A stretch of DNA of 64,000 nt from Thermoproteaceae archaeon (GCA_015521775.1 WANN01000008.1:28665-92664); one strand, 5' to 3'. Positions 8,797 through 17,274 are shown, counted from the stretch's first letter. The notes: a model not told the origin generated them from the letters alone. Numbers and translations are program-made.

Positions 8797-10077
8797 CTAG
8801 GACAGGAGGCGCCTCAGCCTATCCGCGTCGAACCCGTACACGACCTCCATCGTCCCATCGCCCACCACCACCACTATGGGGGTCCCCACCCTGTCGCCGA
8901 CAAGCATACGGGCCAGGAGTAGGGGGGTACGCCCATCGAAGGGGCACTGGCCCGCCTTTCCGAGCTCGTCCACTAGGGCCATATACGTCTCCGCGTCGCC
9001 CCCAGCGAGGGCCTCATAAACGCGCATCAACGTGTCCAGCGCCCTTTCCGGGTCCTCATTGTATATGCAGCGTAGCCCCGCATGCGCGCGCCTCGAGCCC
9101 TCACGGACCAATAGGTCCACGAGGTAGAGGTCCCGGGAAAGCAGCTCCCCGCGGAACTCCGTGAAGAGCCTTGCACAGAAGGGGCACGATACGTCGTAGA
9201 ACACTATCACGGACACGTCGCTGTTGTTGGGGAACCGCATGGCGATGGGGCCCACAATGTCAAGCAGGGCCCTCCCCAGCTCGGCTCCGGAGACCACGTC
9301 CGCGGCGCCCCTTCCGGCCAATACGTCGGGTATCCCCGCCTCAAGTTCCTCCATGCCGAGAGGCTTGAAGCCGTCGCTGTACTCCTCCAGCCTCGCCTCC
9401 AGCCTAGTCTCGACGCAGTTGGGGTCCCGGCACTCCGTGCGCACCTCCAGAAGGTAAACCGCCCCACCATCCAACGTGCACGTGTCTATGCGGGTGACCG
9501 CCCCCGGGGTGGGCACCGCGCTGGAGGAGCAGAGTGCCGGGCCGAACTCTGTTTCCAGCACACGCGTATCGTTCTGGGGCAGCGTAGGGATGCCGAGCAG
9601 CTGGCGTATGTCGCTGAGCGGCGTGGGCAGAGGGCCGACCGGCGGGAGGCAACGGGACTCGGAATATACAAGCCCTAGCCCGCCAATTACCACCCCGGAT
9701 GTCCTGTTCTCCACGATGCAAGTGCCGTTATAGAAACGGGCCAGCCTCTCAGCCACCTCGCCCACCCGCAACACGTACATGGAGCCGTTGCCTATGAGCG
9801 CCTTAACGGAGACGCCCCCCTCTGCCCCATAGGAAATATACGTTTTGTCAAGGCCATATGCAAAGTACAGTTCCGCTTGGCTCGTCTCATTGCCGCGGGT
9901 GAGGGCTATGCTGTAAAGTGCGCTGTAGCCCCCAGCGGCCGCAGCGGGCAACTGGAGGCCTGGGGCCGCGGCCCCCCCTTCCACTGCTCCCCGCCCCGTT
10001 AGGCCCATATATGCGAGCACCATCACGGCTATGACCACTGCCGAAAGCGCCGAAGCTGCTATCAACGCCCTGCCCAT
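8797..10077 (-). CDS. Membrane-anchored DsbA/DsbG-like thiol oxidoreductase
   Basis: A 426-residue protein with an N-terminal signal anchor (about residues 4-27), a 240-residue extracytoplasmic domain I do not recognise, and a C-terminal thioredoxin-fold domain. The active site is C-P-F-C at 298-301 ('YDVSCPFCARLF') and the cis-proline loop is 'GTPIVVV' near 398. Several further cysteines (ENRT-flanked C, 'ECRDPNC', 'LRCIY', 'GQCPF') suggest disulfide chemistry outside the cell membrane. I chose the second ATG because the AAATATTTA box lies 27 bases before it but only 18 before the first. TatC is divergent next door. Confidence 0.78.
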   Translation of the reverse strand: MGRALIAASALSAVVIAVMVLAYMGLTGRGAVEGGAAAPGLQLPAAAAGGYSALYSIALTRGNETSQAELYFAYGLDKTYISYGAEGGVSVKALIGNGSMYVLRVGEVAERLARFYNGTCIVENRTSGVVIGGLGLVYSESRCLPPVGPLPTPLSDIRQLLGIPTLPQNDTRVLETEFGPALCSSSAVPTPGAVTRIDTCTLDGGAVYLLEVRTECRDPNCVETRLEARLEEYSDGFKPLGMEELEAGIPDVLAGRGAADVVSGAELGRALLDIVGPIAMRFPNNSDVSVIVFYDVSCPFCARLFTEFRGELLSRDLYLVDLLVREGSRRAHAGLRCIYNEDPERALDTLMRVYEALAGGDAETYMALVDELGKAGQCPFDGRTPLLLARMLVGDRVGTPIVVVVGDGTMEVVYGFDADRLRRLLS

Positions 10078-10157
10078 ACATCCCATATGGACCCACTAAA
10101 TATTTGTTCTGGCCGGGCAGAGCGGAAAGGTAATAATGTCACGCGCCGTATGGTCCA

Positions 10158-11006
10158 ATGGAGTCCCCGCCGTACGATAAGGAGGCCACTATATGGGAAC
10201 ACTTAGAGGAGCTCGCTGTCAGGTTGAAGCGGCCGGTGTTGCTGGGCATACTCATATTCATGCTGATGTGGGCGCCCTCACCGATAGAGCCCAAGTCGCC
10301 GAAATTGCAGGGAAACCCGGACGGCGAGGCGCCCATATCCGTGGGCTACGTGCCCCTTATAAGCCTCTTCATATACGCGTTTCTGGACATGGCCCTTTCC
10401 TACCTGGGGGGCTACATAGTGGCCATTATACCGGGCGACGTGTACAACCCAATAGGCACAATGGTGTTCATGGCGGTGTACATAACGCTCCTGATAATAG
10501 TCCCGTACCTAGTATACGAGGTGTGGCAATACGTCAAGCCGGCCCTCTATCCCCACGAGATAAGGGTTGTGAGGCGCTACCTTTTCGGGGGCATAGCCCT
10601 GTTCTACCTAGGAGTGGTCTTCGGCACCTTCGTCCTGACGCCAGTCATGTTCCGCTTCTTCATAATGCTGGTCCTCAACTGGATACCAGTGGAGCCCCTT
10701 TTCACTTTCGGCAGCATAATAAACGCCATAATAATGAATGGGCTCATCAGCGGGCTACTATTCCAGGTGCCCATCCTCTTGTCCATACTCGCGGAGCTGG
10801 GCCTCCTGGAGCCCCGGGCCCTCAGCGAGTACAGGCCAGTCATATATGCCGGTAGCCTCATCGTCATAGCGTGGCTGACCCCAGACACCACTCTAGTCTC
10901 CACGCTGCTCCTCTTCGTGCCCTTCGCCGTGCTCTACGAGGTGGGGAGGATCGCCGTGACGCGGATATGCAGGAGGACTATATGTGGCTCAGAACGGCGC
11001 GGATAG
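10158..11006 (+). CDS. tatC: Sec-independent protein translocase TatC
   Basis: A 282-residue polytopic protein with six helices. TatC hallmarks are the N-terminal 'HLEELAVRLKR', the 'KPALYPHEIR' loop after helix 2 and the late 'LTPDTTLVSTLLLFVPFAVLYE'. TatC receives twin-arginine signal peptides of folded cargo at the cytoplasmic membrane. An inserted loop (about residues 38-75) between helix 1 and the next conserved stretch is longer than in bacterial TatC. No TatA gene is adjacent. The ATG lies about 24 bases after a TAATAATG box. Its 3' end overlaps the convergent VWA gene by 29 bases. Confidence 0.9.
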   Translation: MESPPYDKEATIWEHLEELAVRLKRPVLLGILIFMLMWAPSPIEPKSPKLQGNPDGEAPISVGYVPLISLFIYAFLDMALSYLGGYIVAIIPGDVYNPIGTMVFMAVYITLLIIVPYLVYEVWQYVKPALYPHEIRVVRRYLFGGIALFYLGVVFGTFVLTPVMFRFFIMLVLNWIPVEPLFTFGSIINAIIMNGLISGLLFQVPILLSILAELGLLEPRALSEYRPVIYAGSLIVIAWLTPDTTLVSTLLLFVPFAVLYEVGRIAVTRICRRTICGSERRG

Positions 11007-12288
11007 CGTCCTGGCTCATCTCGCTTATCTTTATGGTGGGCACCAGCCCCTCGATTATGGGGTTCGAGCCGCCGATCAGTATTGCCTTAACGTCCCTGAA
11101 AAACTTCCTGGACGACCTCACGACCTCGGGGTTCACCATGTCGTCCTCCCCGTCCGTTATTAGTAGCAGCTTGTAGCTGCGCAGCGACGCGTTCCTGGAC
11201 GCGTCCGAGATAGCCGTCAGTATGGCCGAGTTTATGTCGGTGCCTCCCAACGGTATCACGCGTAGGAGCGCCCTTATTATGTCCCGGGGCGTCTGAAGCG
11301 GCGGGTGGATGGCCTGGTCGAAGAACCTGACCATTATCTTGCCGCCGGTCCTCGCTATCGCTATGGCTATTGCGGCCGCCCAGGTGATCTTCTGTACGGT
11401 GTCCATGGAGAACACGTCGTTTATGGAGTAGAACATGCTGCCCGACTTGTCTATCAGCATGTATATCTTGTTCCTGCGCTCCACGTGGCGCTCCCTGACG
11501 GAAAGGGACTTCGTAGCGAGCTTATATGCGAATAGCTCCCGCGACGCCGAGTACACGGCCTTGCTGGTTATGCTGGCGTCCTGTATCTCCTTTATGTTGG
11601 ACATTCGCTTTATGCCCATGGCTATCCCCCTCCGCTCCACATGCGAGCCCTCCTCCACTATTATGTCCTCCACCGTCTTGGTTATCTCGACGAGGGACTC
11701 CAACATCTTGGCGAGACGCGCCCTGTAGGGGTCTATATCCACATCGAAGAGGAGCTCGGCCGCCTCCTTGCCGACGCTGCTGCCGAACCTCACGCTCACG
11801 GTCCTCTGGGTCTTCTCTATGCTCTTGGTGGTGCCCATGTAGAACCTAAGTATGTTCCCTATCTCGTTGCGGAACCTCTCGTCGTTCATGAGCTGCGACG
11901 CGTTCTTGTTCGCCGCGTCCCTCACCGCATTGCTCGCCCTCCTCTCTATCCTGGCCAGTATACTGTTGTACGCCCTAAGTATCTTGAGGGCGGCCCGCCT
12001 CGACATGGAGTAGTTGTACTGGGAGAGCGACGCTATGTCCCTGTACATGTCCGAGGAGACATACGTGGATATCAGCGTGTACCATATGGCGTGTTCCTGG
12101 CCCACATTGTTGGGGTTTTTAAGGAGGGGCTTCCTGTAATGCACGTAGAAGCTGTCGGCAAGTATCTCGCCCTGCAGGACCTCCTGCCTGAACGGGAAGC
12201 CGAGCCTCCTTATGTACCCCAGCAGCTCCCTTATCCTAAGCCTCGTCAGCTCCTCCTCGTAGTCCACGTTTATCAGGACCCCGCTCAT
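10978..12288 (-). CDS. VWA-domain protein, CoxE/ViaA type
   Basis: A 436-residue cytoplasmic protein. The N-terminal 250 residues are helical and charged; the C-terminal third is a von Willebrand A domain with MIDAS motif DKSGSM (near 285), the conserved Thr in 'GGTDINSAI' and the late Asp in 'LLITDGEDD'. It starts 4 bases inside the upstream MoxR gene (ATGA overlap), so the two are translationally coupled. MoxR plus VWA pairs (RavA-ViaA, CoxD-CoxE) work as AAA chaperone and substrate adaptor, often for metal centre insertion. No target gene is adjacent that I can identify. Confidence 0.85.
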   Translation of the reverse strand: MSGVLINVDYEEELTRLRIRELLGYIRRLGFPFRQEVLQGEILADSFYVHYRKPLLKNPNNVGQEHAIWYTLISTYVSSDMYRDIASLSQYNYSMSRRAALKILRAYNSILARIERRASNAVRDAANKNASQLMNDERFRNEIGNILRFYMGTTKSIEKTQRTVSVRFGSSVGKEAAELLFDVDIDPYRARLAKMLESLVEITKTVEDIIVEEGSHVERRGIAMGIKRMSNIKEIQDASITSKAVYSASRELFAYKLATKSLSVRERHVERRNKIYMLIDKSGSMFYSINDVFSMDTVQKITWAAAIAIAIARTGGKIMVRFFDQAIHPPLQTPRDIIRALLRVIPLGGTDINSAILTAISDASRNASLRSYKLLLITDGEDDMVNPEVVRSSRKFFRDVKAILIGGSNPIIEGLVPTIKISEMSQDAIRAVLSHI

Positions 12289-13385
12289 AGCTGTTGCCTT
12301 ATCATGTCGAGCGACTGCTTTATCTCGGCCAGTTCAGACGCGAAGAACCTTTCCATGACGGCGTCGCTACTGATCTGGGCCAAGAGCTCCTCAGCCTCCT
12401 TCAGCTTCTCGGATGCATACCCCACCTCGTTGTTCGCTATCAAGGCCTTGATCTCGCTCACGAGGTCCGAGAGGCGCGCTATGCTGCCCGGCATGTGCGA
12501 CGACAGGAACGCGTCGTACTCGCTGAGCTGCTCGTGGGATGGGACCAGGTACTTGAGTATCTTCAGGGTGGCTGCCCTCACCGATGTCGCGTCTATGCCC
12601 GACAACGACACGCCCTGCGCGGTTAGGTAGGCCACGACGTACAGGGGCACCTTAACCCTGGTCCTATTGCTCACAGTTATGTGGTCGAGGTATGTGGCGA
12701 GTATGGGCGATATCAGCCTGGAAAGGCCATCTATGTTCTCGTACACGTAGGTGGTTATGACCTCGTTGATCTTCTTCACCTCGTCCATTGTCATGATCGG
12801 CTCGGCGGCCTCGTAGGCGCGCCTCAGCTTCCACCCGGCCTTTATAAGGGGCTCCGTCTCCTCGGGCGACGCGTACCGCGTGAACACGCGTAGGGGGAAC
12901 CTGTCGTAGAGCGCCTGCAGTTCTTCCTCGTCGGGCACCCTGTTGGACGCCCCAAATACCGTCCATGTCTTCACTGGGACCACCCTGTCCCCATCGTATA
13001 GGACCCTCTCGTTGAGTATTGTTAGCAACGTGTTGAGTATTGCGCTGGACGCGTTGAATATTTCGTCCAGCAACGCCAGGTCAGAGTCCACCAGGGTGTT
13101 CGTGTAGATCCTCTCGACCTTGCCCCTTAGCAGCTCCACCACGTTTATGGGGCCTATTATCTCCTCGAGCTCCGTGAACTTCGTGAGGAGCCTGTAGAAC
13201 CACTTGGCCTGGAGCAGTCTCGACATCATCGCCACAAGCATGGTCTTCGCGGTTCCCGGGGGCCCTATGAGTATGTAGTTCTCCTTGCTGAGCACAGCTA
13301 TCAACGCACCGTTTACCTCATCGTTGAACTTATAGAAGTTTGTCGAGAGAGATTTCCTGACCTCGCTTACCCTTGACACTTCCAC
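12285..13385 (-). CDS. MoxR-family AAA+ ATPase, RavA-like
   Basis: A 366-residue AAA+ protein. Walker A is GPPGTAKT (residues 41-48), Walker B is LLDEIF with sensor 1 'GASN'. The segment 'FTELEEIIGPINVVEL' and the overall order match the RavA branch of MoxR ATPases. It heads a two-gene unit with the VWA protein. The GTG start lies 27 bases after TTTTTTATCC; an upstream ATG in the same frame runs into TAA after two codons, so GTG is the only reasonable start. This is distinct from the second MoxR gene at 21950-22897, which belongs with DUF58. Confidence 0.87.
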   Translation of the reverse strand: MEVSRVSEVRKSLSTNFYKFNDEVNGALIAVLSKENYILIGPPGTAKTMLVAMMSRLLQAKWFYRLLTKFTELEEIIGPINVVELLRGKVERIYTNTLVDSDLALLDEIFNASSAILNTLLTILNERVLYDGDRVVPVKTWTVFGASNRVPDEEELQALYDRFPLRVFTRYASPEETEPLIKAGWKLRRAYEAAEPIMTMDEVKKINEVITTYVYENIDGLSRLISPILATYLDHITVSNRTRVKVPLYVVAYLTAQGVSLSGIDATSVRAATLKILKYLVPSHEQLSEYDAFLSSHMPGSIARLSDLVSEIKALIANNEVGYASEKLKEAEELLAQISSDAVMERFFASELAEIKQSLDMIRQQL

Positions 13386-13420
13386 GTTTAATGCATAGCC
13401 TTTGAAGGATAAAAAACTTA

Positions 13421-14257
13421 CTACGTTATGATTTCCAGAAATCCCTCACCGCGGTCCGGTATTATGGTGGCGACCCTATTCAGGCCGTACGTCTTCATAG
13501 CCCTGATGGCCCCCATTATGTTGGCCCCTCCCGAGGGACCTACGAGGATCCCCAGGGACCTGGACGCGAGGCGTATCCCCTCAATGGCCTCCTTTACATT
13601 TATTGTCACATGGTCGTCGACAACTTTGTCAATGAGCTCCAAACGCTCCTGCCCCAACCTAGGGGCCCGCATCCACGGCGCGGCACAGTGCCCACCGCTT
13701 AGGACTGGGCACTCCTCGAGCTGCACCCCAATCACCACGACGTCGTGCAGGACCTCCCTCACGCGTCTGCCTACGCCCACCAGGGTGGCGCCGCTGACGG
13801 CGCCCGCCACGACTGCGTCCACAGCGCCCAACTGCCTAAGCAGCTCACCGCCGGTCCACTCATAGTGGGTCTCTACAGCCACCTCGAACACGGTGTCCGG
13901 GTCCAGCCTCAACGCGCCGTGAGCCTCGCCCATCCCTCCCTTAGGCTCAACTAGGCGCGCGCCGTAGGCCTCCGCCAGCCTGTCCAGGTATCTGTTGCCC
14001 GAGGGAGGCGCAACAACGGCTATCCCATGCGGCGCCGCCAACGCGGCCATGCTGATCGCAAGGGGGCCGCCCTCTGCCAGCTCGACCGTGCCGCCTGGGG
14101 CCAGTGGGCCGCCCATCAATCGCTTCAGGATGTTCAACGCTACCCTGTCCTTTAGGCTGCCGGTCAAGTTACATGTTTCCAGCTTCATCAGCAACTCGCC
14201 GTCGCCGAACCGCAGTCTCACCGTCGGCGTGTTGCCGACCAGGAACCATGTGCTCAT
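13421..14257 (-). CDS. CysK/CBS-type PLP-dependent enzyme
   Basis: A 278-residue fold-type II PLP enzyme. The Schiff-base lysine is in 'TGSLKDRVA' (K36), and the phosphate-binding Gly-rich loop 'GAVSGATLVGVG' is near residue 155. The best family match is cysteine synthase (O-acetylserine or O-phosphoserine sulfhydrylase), although at 278 residues it is shorter than typical (about 300-330) and the usual Asn-loop 'TSGNTG' is replaced by 'AEGGPLA'. That replacement makes a different substrate possible. It is translationally coupled (ATGA) to the small ferredoxin and downstream of the M20 hydrolase, forming a three-gene operon. Confidence 0.75.
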   Translation of the reverse strand: MSTWFLVGNTPTVRLRFGDGELLMKLETCNLTGSLKDRVALNILKRLMGGPLAPGGTVELAEGGPLAISMAALAAPHGIAVVAPPSGNRYLDRLAEAYGARLVEPKGGMGEAHGALRLDPDTVFEVAVETHYEWTGGELLRQLGAVDAVVAGAVSGATLVGVGRRVREVLHDVVVIGVQLEECPVLSGGHCAAPWMRAPRLGQERLELIDKVVDDHVTINVKEAIEGIRLASRSLGILVGPSGGANIMGAIRAMKTYGLNRVATIIPDRGEGFLEIIT

Positions 14258-14484
14258 CGCCCTACCTGTATGGCCCTCACGGGGCAGTTGGCCTCGGCCT
14301 CCTTGGCCGGGCCCAACAGCTCCCGGGGGATCTCCCCGACGTCGGGCTGGGGGCCCACCCTGTATTCTGGGGCCACCGCGGGCTTTCCGTCGGCCTCTTC
14401 AGGCACGAAGATCATGGGGGCATGTATCATGCAGAGGCCCGCCACGATGCACCTCTCCCTGTCTATCCTAACAGTGACCCTCAT
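14254..14484 (-). CDS. Small ferredoxin, probable 3Fe-4S type
   Basis: A 76-residue monocluster ferredoxin. The N-terminal ligand motif reads CIVAGLC instead of CxxCxxC: the middle cysteine is Ala. With the distal cysteine in 'ANCPVRAI' this leaves three ligands, as in 3Fe-4S ferredoxins that serve P450s. It is clearly a paralogue of the 4Fe-4S ferredoxin at 16891-17118, which keeps the middle Cys. It has ATGA overlaps at both ends with the M20 hydrolase and CysK-like genes, so it is the middle gene of their operon. Confidence 0.8.
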   Translation of the reverse strand: MRVTVRIDRERCIVAGLCMIHAPMIFVPEEADGKPAVAPEYRVGPQPDVGEIPRELLGPAKEAEANCPVRAIQVGR

Positions 14485-15665
14485 CGGCCCAGCATGAGGT
14501 TCCTGAACACCTTGGACACGGCGACCACCTGGTCTATGTAGACGTACTCGTCGGGCGTGTGGGCGGTGTACATGGGGCCCGGCCCATATGTGGCGGTCGG
14601 TATGCCGGCCTTGACGAAGAAGCGCGCGTCCAGGCCGCCTATACATACGGTCCTCCGCGGCTCAGACCCAGTCGCCTCCCTCACCGCGCCGGCCAGCCTC
14701 TCCACTAGCGGGTGCGTGGGGTCTATCAGGGCCGCATCGGCCACGTTGGTGACTCGTAGCTCCACCTTATAGTCGCCCAGGCCTTTAGACGCCTCCGCCA
14801 CGAAGTCCTCTATCTCCCTTCTGGCGGCGTCGAGGTCCTCGTCTGGGAGGACGCGCCTGTCGATGCTGAACGCGAAGAAGCCCGGGACAACGTTGGTCTT
14901 CACGCTTCCCCTAACCTCGCCCCCGATGTTTATTGTGGCCCTCTTCCCATTGGGGTCGTCGTAGTCGTACTTGCTGATCCTCGATTCTATCCTCGGCTTC
15001 AATTCGCCTATAATGCGGCTCGCCAGCTTCACGGCCCCCTCAAAGGCGTTTAGGCCGAGCCACGGGACCGAGCCGTGGACTTGCTTCCCATACACCTCGA
15101 CCATGAACCAGACCAGCCCCTTGTGGCCGATCCATATGTTGTCGTAGCCCGATCCCTCGGCTATGATTGCCCACGGCGCGCGTACACCTACGTTCCTCAC
15201 GAGGTACCCCGCCCCAGTTTCCCCGCCTATTTCCTCGTCTGGAACGAGGCTGATCTCGAAGTCGCTGGCCCCCTGGCGCAGCGCCTCTTCGGCCGCGGCC
15301 AGTATGGCGGCGACGCCTCCCTTCATGTCCTGCGCGCCCCTCCCATAAAGCCTATTGCCCGCTATCCGGGGGGTGAAGGGGTCCGTAACAGTCCATCCCT
15401 GGCCCGGGGGCACGACATCGTAATGCCCGTTGAAGTGGAGCCGCGGCTCCCCTATCCTCGCAACCACTATGTACCTAGGATAGTCCGCACACTCGTCGCA
15501 GACCCTGGCCACCTCGTGCCTAGGCACCTCGACCACCTCCACGTCCATGCCCACGTTCCTCAGCAACTTCTCTGCGTAGTCCACGAACGTCCCGTATTCC
15601 CTTCCAGGGGGGTTCACCGTGGGTATCCTAATTATGTGGCTCAGAATCTCCACGGCCCTCTCCAT
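14481..15665 (-). CDS. M20-family amidohydrolase (ArgE/DapE type)
   Basis: A 394-residue zinc-dependent deacylase/peptidase. Metal-binding and catalytic signatures are 'HFNGHYDVVPPG' (H and D near residue 80), 'LYGRGAQDMKGG' and 'VPDEEIGGETG'. Relatives remove succinyl or acetyl groups from diaminopimelate, ornithine or lysine precursors, or act as carboxypeptidases; the acyl substrate cannot be read here. It is the first gene of an operon with the ferredoxin and the CysK-like enzyme. The ATG lies about 24 bases after an AT-rich TTATTAATATC block that also serves the divergent gene. Confidence 0.83.
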   Translation of the reverse strand: MERAVEILSHIIRIPTVNPPGREYGTFVDYAEKLLRNVGMDVEVVEVPRHEVARVCDECADYPRYIVVARIGEPRLHFNGHYDVVPPGQGWTVTDPFTPRIAGNRLYGRGAQDMKGGVAAILAAAEEALRQGASDFEISLVPDEEIGGETGAGYLVRNVGVRAPWAIIAEGSGYDNIWIGHKGLVWFMVEVYGKQVHGSVPWLGLNAFEGAVKLASRIIGELKPRIESRISKYDYDDPNGKRATINIGGEVRGSVKTNVVPGFFAFSIDRRVLPDEDLDAARREIEDFVAEASKGLGDYKVELRVTNVADAALIDPTHPLVERLAGAVREATGSEPRRTVCIGGLDARFFVKAGIPTATYGPGPMYTAHTPDEYVYIDQVVAVSKVFRNLMLGR

Positions 15666-15675
15666 GAGAAGCCCC

Positions 15676-15694
15676 TAAATGATATTAATAAAGG
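15676..15694. promoter_or_regulatory. Bidirectional AT-rich promoter
   Basis: AATGATATTAATAAAGG lies between the divergent M20 gene (start 15665) and small gene (start 15708). Its centre near 15686 is 21-24 bases from both starts, so one box region plausibly serves both directions. Confidence 0.5.
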
Positions 15695-15707
15695 TTGCAT
15701 GGGGGGC

Positions 15708-16016
15708 ATGGAGTACAGCAGGATACATGAGCCCGTGTTCCAGGAGGCGCAGACATCGCCCTGCACCGCGTCCATGGGACCCCAGCTCGTGGAGTGCGTG
15801 AAGGGGCTTGTCGAGAGGCACGGATTCGCCGTCTTGTCCGTGGAGCTGCTCGACATAAACACGCAGCCGACCGACGACCTGGCCGCTGCAAGGTTCGTGC
15901 GGGTCGAGGCACGCATGGGGACAGGCGACGAGAGGCACGTGTTCACCTTTGCCGTGGTGAGGATGGGGGAAGAATACAAGGCCATGTGGCTTCAGTCGGC
16001 CGTGATAGTTCCCTAG
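15708..16016 (+). CDS. Hypothetical protein, 102 aa, upstream of Sir2
   Basis: A small alpha/beta protein of unknown family with strands in the C-terminal half (VRVEARMGTGDERHVFTFAVVRM). The frame is open further upstream antisense to the M20 gene, but that part is not credible; the ATG at 15708 lies 22 bases after the TATA-like block and is chosen. Its TAG stop abuts the ATG of the Sir2 gene with no gap, so the two are likely translationally coupled and may be functionally linked. Confidence 0.55.
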   Translation: MEYSRIHEPVFQEAQTSPCTASMGPQLVECVKGLVERHGFAVLSVELLDINTQPTDDLAAARFVRVEARMGTGDERHVFTFAVVRMGEEYKAMWLQSAVIVP

Positions 16017-16745
16017 ATGGGGCCCCTAAACAGGCTTGTGGGCGCCCTTAGGGAGGCAAGTCACTGCGTCGCGTTGACCGGGGCGGGGATAAGCGCGGAG
16101 GTCGGGATACCCACCTTCCGGGGCAGCGGCGGGCTGTGGGAGCGGCACAGGCCCGAGGAGCTGGCCACCCCGGAGGCCTTTTGGAGGGACCCCGAGAAGG
16201 TCTGGAGGTGGTACGCGTGGAGACAGGAACTCGTGTTCTCCAGGGGGCCCGGACCAGCGCACACCTACTTGGCAAGGCTGGAGGAGGCGGGCTACGTGAA
16301 GGCCGTCATAACCCAAAACGTCGATGGGCTGCACATACTTGCGGGGAGCCGAAACGTCGTGGAGCTGCACGGCAGCATCAGACGCGTGAGGTGCACCAGG
16401 TGCGGCCACAGGGAGGAACTGGCCGGCCCCGTAAGGGAAGTGCCTCCGAGGTGTGCCAGGTGCGGGGGTCTCCTGAGACCGGACGTGGTATGGTTCGGCG
16501 AGGAACTGCCGCGGGACGCCCTTTCGAGGGCCCTGGAGGAGACCGAGAAAAGCGACCTCTTCCTGGTCATAGGGACGAGCGGGGCCGTATATCCCGCCGC
16601 CGCGCTGCCTGCCCTGGCCGCTAGGCGGGGCGCCGTCGTTGTCGAGATAAATCCCGAGGAGACGCCGATAACCCGGATCGCGTCGATGGTCTTTAGGGCC
16701 CCTGCCGGAGAAGTATTGAGGGCTGTCTACGAGGAATTGTCGTGA
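16017..16745 (+). CDS. NAD-dependent protein deacylase, Sir2 family
   Basis: A 242-residue sirtuin. NAD-binding 'GAGISAEVGIPTFRG' (residues 22-36), 'TQNVDGLH' (near 100) with the following catalytic His in 'ELHGSI', and a zinc ribbon CTRC...CARC (about 125-150) are all present. The acidic/hydrophobic pocket looks like class III/II archaeal CobB. Crenarchaeal sirtuins act on Alba and other lysine-acylated proteins. It directly follows the 102-residue hypothetical gene. Confidence 0.93.
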   Translation: MGPLNRLVGALREASHCVALTGAGISAEVGIPTFRGSGGLWERHRPEELATPEAFWRDPEKVWRWYAWRQELVFSRGPGPAHTYLARLEEAGYVKAVITQNVDGLHILAGSRNVVELHGSIRRVRCTRCGHREELAGPVREVPPRCARCGGLLRPDVVWFGEELPRDALSRALEETEKSDLFLVIGTSGAVYPAAALPALAARRGAVVVEINPEETPITRIASMVFRAPAGEVLRAVYEELS

Positions 16746-16890
16746 GGGCCCACGGCACGGCCGGTCCACTACAGCTTCCAGGGCAAAACGCGCCCGCCGT
16801 ACGCCACTGCCCCAATCCTTGCCAGGCCCGCGCCAACCGGCCCACTACACGCGGACCCCCAAACTTTAAACTGCACGTCGGTTCTCGCAT

Positions 16891-17118
16891 ATGCCGCTCA
16901 GGGTCTGGATAGACCACGGGACGTGCATAGCGTGCGGCATATGCTCCACCTTGTCGCCGCAGGTCTTCGAGGGCAACGAGGAGGGCAAGGCCATAGTTGT
17001 GGCGCAGTACAGGACGGGGGCCGACGGCGCCGAGGGACGTATTCCCGAGGACCTCAGGGACGCCGCCATCCAGGCCATGGAGGCGTGTCCCACCAAGTCG
17101 ATACACGTCGAGGAGTGA
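16891..17118 (+). CDS. 4Fe-4S monocluster ferredoxin
   Basis: A 75-residue ferredoxin with CIACGIC (residues 12-18, CxxCxxC) and distal Cys in 'EACPTKSI', so a four-ligand [4Fe-4S] cluster. It aligns along its whole length with the CIVAGLC ferredoxin at 14254-14484, including the 'YRTGADG' and 'IPEDL' stretches. The ATG lies 25 bases after AACTTTAAAC, a leaderless monocistronic gene. It is preceded by a 145-base spacer (16746-16890) with no gene, in which a CCGG(T/C)CCACTACA sequence occurs twice. Confidence 0.9.
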   Translation: MPLRVWIDHGTCIACGICSTLSPQVFEGNEEGKAIVVAQYRTGADGAEGRIPEDLRDAAIQAMEACPTKSIHVEE

Positions 17119-17166
17119 CCGCCCAGCATAACAAATAAATTTCTGGAGCAGAATTTGGGGGCCAGT

Positions 17167-17230
17167 ATGAGGGGGAGGCACCTGTGTGGCGGCCCTCCCC
17201 CGACGGGCCCTGAATCCTCGAGGCGTTCCG
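17167..17230 (+). ncRNA. Candidate small RNA with strong 5' hairpin
   Basis: GGGGGAGG (17171-17178) and CCTCCCCC (17194-17201) form a perfect 8-base stem with a 15-base loop. A TATA-like ACAAATAAATTT lies at 17140-17151, so a transcript would begin near 17167, just before the hairpin. A 32-codon frame starts at the same ATG (17167-17265) but its composition (RGRHLCGGPPPTGP) is not protein-like. The 3' end is not defined. It lies between the ferredoxin and the exchanger genes. Confidence 0.3.
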
Positions 17231-17274
17231 GACGATGGCCAAGACTTAAATATTCGTCGCTGTGAACCGGCACC

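Noticed and set aside
11641..12630. Plus-strand 329-codon frame over the VWA and MoxR genes
   Set aside because: Antisense shadow of two well-conserved genes; composition (Arg/Leu/Val runs) is typical of GC-rich shadows.
15075..15707. Long upstream extension of the 102-residue gene before Sir2
   Set aside because: The extension is antisense to the M20 hydrolase and Pro/His-rich; the promoter lies at 15676-15694, after it.
16746..16890. Two copies of CCGG(T/C)CCACTACA as a mobile-element or regulatory repeat
   Set aside because: Only two copies, about 70 bases apart, with no flanking inverted repeats or gene; could be chance in GC-rich spacer.
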